From Phalacrocorax aristotelis (Eukaryota; Chordata; Aves; Suliformes; Phalacrocoracidae), in NCBI RefSeq assembly GCF_949628215.1, contig NC_134276.1:31250226-31314225 (forward strand): a stretch of 64,000 nucleotides of DNA, in the 5' to 3' direction. Positions 59,890 through 64,000 of this stretch are shown here, piece after piece. A program made the position numbers and the translations under genes. How positions within the stretch are numbered: position 1 is the stretch's first letter; the number at the start of each line of letters is the position of its first letter. Below the pieces are notes generated by a model. That model was given only the letters and a program-made list of their open reading frames with translations. It had not been told where the DNA came from and made no database searches.

Positions 59890-61130
59890 CTGTTTAAAAC
59901 AGACAGTATGTAAACTAACTAGACACAATAATTAGTATCTACAAAAACATAATTCTTACTAGACACAGCTATGACAGTTTCTTGGATGCGTGCGCAACTG
60001 GAAATTGTAAGCTGGTACACGGCGACGACTTAACATGCTCATAAGTCTGTTAGTAACAGAACAACTGAACAAAGTTAACCTGCTCATAATCGAAAGATTA
60101 ATTTGTATGACATAACTACAATGTTTTGCTAACCAAACATTTTGCTTTTTCATATGAAGTTGTTATTCTAAAACAGTAGAGCTTTATATGCAATAATGTA
60201 CTAATACCACAGTGTTCTTCCTATTCTGAATGAAAACGTGAAGGCATAAAAGCATATATGGGAAGACCTCAAAAAATATTTTGCTTCCCAGGCAGCAATT
60301 ATGTGCTTCAAGTATACTGTGAAGTACTAGTTTCTCTAGTGATTCAAAAAATAATAGAATAATAGTCTCATTCAATGTTCAGTTACTTAAACAGTTGCCA
60401 ATATGAAAGTCTTACTGCAGAACAAATGAAGTAGAGTCTACACCAGTGAATCTCCTAACACAACTGTTAGTCTTATCTGATGATGCTTAGATATGTCTTA
60501 AAGTGAAAATACAAGTAAGTTACATAAAAAGACCTATTGTGAGACAGAGGGATGCAAAAGTCAGTAAATGGCACAGATGGTCCGACGTGTATCCACCTAG
60601 ACTAAAAAATCCCCACCTGTTCTCAGCTGGCCTTTGCTGCTTCTATGTCAGATCTGAGGAAACACTGACAGTCTTAAGAGCTAGTCTAGATTTTTTAACC
60701 ATATGAAACTAACGTCAGAGATGTAATTTTAATCTAAAAGCTAGGCATTACCTAAGTAAGCATCAGCAAGCCCTGAAAACAAAATTCTCCATATGGCTTA
60801 AACAACAGTACCAGTTAAATATCTCGTGTGTTGGAACCTGACTTTACTGAAAAATCTCAATATGAAGATACCTCAACCTCACTTTCTCTCTTACTCAACC
60901 AATGTTACAATAACAATGCACGAGCTGTAAATTTTGGTCTGCTGTGAAGTCTTTCTGGCATTAAAAAAATACTACTATTAAAAAAAAAATAATCTTACAG
61001 ACAACACATTATCAAGAGTGTTGATAGCATCCAAAGCAGACACACAGTCTGCACAGACAGACAGACTGTGAAATAGATTGTGAAGCACCAAGTGAAAAAG
61101 TGCAAAACAAGAGAAAAATTTTTACATTTT

Positions 61131-61148
61131 GGGGTGGGGTGGGGTGGG
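61131..61148 (+). repeat. (GGGGT)n tract, G-quadruplex motif
   Basis: Three GGGGT units plus GGG give four G runs with single-base loops on the plus strand, which is the template strand for FNDC3A. Confidence 0.85.
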
Positions 61149-63749
61149 AAGACAGTAATTTTCTCTTGCAGAAGTCACAAGCAAGAAAATCTATGAAATG
61201 AAGATGGTGTGATATATACAATATATCTACAAAAAAAAATTCAGCATTATATAGGTAGGCTACTGAAAGCATAAAAAGAGGCTACACAAATACTAAGTCT
61301 ACCTCTGTTCACAAAACTACTGAAGGAATCAGCTTACAAGAAGATATAAGGCAAAAAACCCCACACCTTAAAAATATTTAGTCTCTTTACTTGATTGAAC
61401 CACTCCAAAATACACTGAAATCAACTAAAAGAGCTCCAATGATACCCACATTTGAATGACTTAAACAATTCACTGGGAAGTACAATAATGCTATGTATCT
61501 TTTAAACAGATTTTATTCTTCCCGTTTTCTTTAGCCACTGTTTCATGTGCGGTTAGAATTAAATCTAAAAGTATGAGTAACTTGAAGATAAAATATCTGC
61601 CTTTGTTAGTAAAATCACTTAGACAAAATTCTGTCTCCAGATGCCTAAGGTTCTCAACATTCTTCATAAGGAATAATCAGGCACTCTACCCTAAAAAATA
61701 TAATTTTGAGAGACATCTTAATTAAATAATACCATAAAGACAATAAAATGCATCTTTACAAAGCTAGGAAATAATGATTTGAAAATCTATTTGGCATGAT
61801 TAGTTTAAGAAGGGTACTTAACTGCTCAGTGTCTTCTACCAGCTTACGCTGCAGGAATCTGTAACGTGTGCAGGTATTCCTGGAGTGCACATCTACACTC
61901 AGATGTAAGAGGGGAACAGGAAGAGAGCCTGAGCACTGGACCCTGCTTAACTGCCAGATTAGTCCCTGTCTTTGTTTTTTTGGAACAGTTCCAACTAAAA
62001 CCTCATCGAGACAAAGTCCAGGAGCAGCTTAAGAGAATAATTAATTCCCGAAATATCATCCAGAAGGCAGTAATATAATGAAGACCTGTAGAAGCACACT
62101 GAAAGTCATTCTAGCCCACTACAGTGTCCCCTGAGAGTGGCCCAAAGCAGGTGCCTAAGGAAAGACATAGGAACAGGCACTAGATGCAATGCATTCCCTG
62201 GGTATTCACCAAAGCCTCCCAACACACGCCTCAGATCTCCTGAGCCAGCTGTAGCTTTCACTCACTTAATAGTCTGCAGAAGATCTTTTCTACCCAGCAT
62301 GAATTACAATCCCAGGTTTGGCTTCCCATTCTTTACACTGTCCTTCAGCACTGTCCAAGCAGGCATTGTTCCCTCAAGCACCTCCTTGTGCCTGCTGAAG
62401 GACACACAACACACATCCTCTGTTTCAGGCTATAAAACTACCATTCTCGTGAGCTGCAGCACAATGCTTGTAATTTTTCAAATACTGAATTAAAAAACAA
62501 CTGCAAAATAGCAATTTTAGGCTGGCAGCTAGAGAAGCCCTGTTTTTATGCCTCATAGGACCTCAAAGTCCAAGTACTACTATGGAGTGTGGACACTGGC
62601 AGTCTGCTCTAGAGATGATGAGCTCTGGTAGTGTTACTATTAGCCAGGTTTATTTGCTTTGCCTGAAGACCAAGAGGCATTCTCAAGAGCTAATGCACCC
62701 AGTAGTGCAAGCATAACTTGAGAAATCAGTAATTTTGTTCTTTTTTTTTTTCAAGTTCTTACTTATATTCTCTATTGAAGTCAGATGTCATTCATTAGAA
62801 AATTCAAAACAAAGTTTTGTGCTCTATAACTTCTGAACCACATACCCTAAGCATTCATAATAAGCTCTAGAATTTGAGAAGAATTCAGTGATATGGTAAT
62901 GTCATGTTCTGTCCATTTCCCAGGGTAACATGAGACTAACAGACACCTTAGATCAAGGGATGTACCCAAGTAGCAGGCATGGCAAAGAGCACAGTACAGA
63001 CACACCTACAGGTGGCAGCGGGGGTTCTGCCAGACTTACCTCCTGCTCCAGCAGAGTTACTGACACCTCTTTATACTGTCATCGCTAGAACTCTTAATTT
63101 AAGGAAGGCTGATAAGCCCTGGAAAATTGCTACCTCAGCTTCAGGAACTGCTTTAGAACTAGCACCATGACAAACCTCCCTGGAATCAAGAGCAGCAGAG
63201 AGCATGGTAGAAGGTACCCTCTAGTCGGCACAGCAGCAGCACAAGCACTGCAGCATTTAAACTATTCAATTCTGGCCCTTTGGCTGAGTCACTTATCTTT
63301 TAGCATGATCCCCAGAATTTTAGTAGAAGTGTTTATTACATCAGACACAAAAGCTACAATTGCACCGAATGTGTCAGTCTTTACAACGTAGCACTTAGCC
63401 AAAAATTCTGTTACAAGTACAGGCAGTAGGAAACAGGTCCAAGGTAGCAACTTCAGTGGTCAGCATAGGTCTACAAAGACTGAAGCTAAAAACCAGCACA
63501 GCCTGAGCTGATTTCATATGAGAGCAGCTGGGTTGTCTGTGCCATGCTCGTGCTCCCCATTCTAGGGGCACTATGTACAAATGTCTGAGCAGGCTGCCCA
63601 GGAAACGAGGCTAAGTCTGGCAGAAGTAGCTATACTATCTGCTTCTAAGAGGTGCCAAGATTTGAAGCATTTATATGGTAAGTATGCACATAACATAGTG
63701 GTTGTAGTATGTAGCCATACCATGCCTGGACAAAATGCGTTATGCTGGG

Positions 63750-63835
63750 AATCACAGAATAGTTGAGGTTGGAAGGGAATCTCTGGAGGTGATCTTGTCC
63801 AACCTCCCCTGCTCAGGCAGGGTCAAGTGGTTCAC
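63750..63835 (-). mobile_element. CR1 3'-end fragment, minus strand
   Basis: AATCACAGAATAGTTGAGGT, continuing into TTGGAAGGGAATCTCTGGAG and a CCTGCTCAGGCAGG block, is the reverse complement of a CR1 3' end; short and 5'-truncated. Confidence 0.85.
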
Positions 63836-63885
63836 AGTACACAGGTAATTTGCAAATTGAATAATCCAATCACATACCATGAATG

Positions 63886-63937
63886 AACTGCAGTTGGACT
63901 AGATGATCATTGTAGATCCATTACAACTGAACTACTC
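63886..63937 (+). mobile_element. CR1 3'-end fragment, plus strand
   Basis: GCAGTTGGACTAGATGATCA followed by a damaged CAACTGAACTACTCTAT tail. About 50 bp of a second CR1 3' end, opposed to the fragment immediately to its left. Confidence 0.75.
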
Positions 63938-64000
63938 TATACTTTATTTCATCCCTGTTGGACAACAGACTTGTTTCTTTAAATTTCACCATATGCTTTT

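Larger units (their letters stand above)
59890..64000 (-). other. FNDC3A: FNDC3A intron (partial, right edge of window)
   Basis: This AT-rich intronic sequence upstream of the first visible exon was inspected on the minus strand for the next FN3 exon; none was found. It contains a G-rich tract and two short CR1 3' ends in opposite orientations. Confidence 0.7.

Noticed and set aside
62979-63060. Donor-like GTAAGT on the minus strand near 63,035 as another FNDC3A exon
   Set aside because: The sequence before it does not give an FN3-like open frame joining the exon at 59,715-59,889.
1-64000. tRNA, rRNA, CRISPR arrays or prokaryotic operons
   Set aside because: No cloverleaf, rRNA-like core, or direct-repeat/spacer array was seen; the window is a vertebrate gene region.

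Overview
The window is vertebrate nuclear DNA, most likely from a bird. It carries many CR1 non-LTR retrotransposons whose 3' ends finish in the octamer-like ATTCTATG/ATTCTGTG tail, compact introns, two GC-rich CpG islands, and a gene order matching human 13q14.2 (FNDC3A - MLNR - CDADC1). All three genes are transcribed from the minus strand here. There are no prokaryotic features, CRISPR arrays, rRNAs or tRNAs that I can support. Other sauropsids also carry CR1, so 'bird' is an inference and the species is not determined.

Layout. 1-3108: intron 1 of CDADC1. 3109-3184: first coding exon of CDADC1 inside a CpG island with a GGGTGC hexamer repeat at the start codon. About 3.7-22.99 kb: intergenic DNA with one 2.8-kb CR1 (18.8-21.6 kb) and two unexplained minus-strand ORFs, one with a clear membrane segment. 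22,992-25,400: motilin-receptor (MLNR) locus, which reads as a pseudogene: exon 2 is open, but exon 1 is frameshifted, has lost conserved residues and ends abruptly at a CR1 fragment. 25,845-28,064: 3' UTR of FNDC3A. 28,065-59,889: fourteen 3' coding exons of FNDC3A. They encode about 745 residues, with seven fibronectin type III domains and the C-terminal membrane anchor. 59,890-64,000: part of the next FNDC3A intron.

The FNDC3A introns are loaded with transposons. The last intron (28,380-35,635) holds a nest in which one old CR1 was split by a solo retroviral LTR and by a younger CR1. The younger CR1 has a close inverted relative about 14 kb away in another intron, and the pair brackets eight coding exons.

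The three host genes are neighbours by conserved synteny and not a functional pathway. FNDC3A is a membrane-anchored multi-FN3 protein, MLNR a class A GPCR, and CDADC1 a cytidine/dCMP-deaminase-domain protein. Exon borders were chosen by joining reading frames across GT/AG sites by eye; all fourteen FNDC3A exons join in phase without a stop codon.
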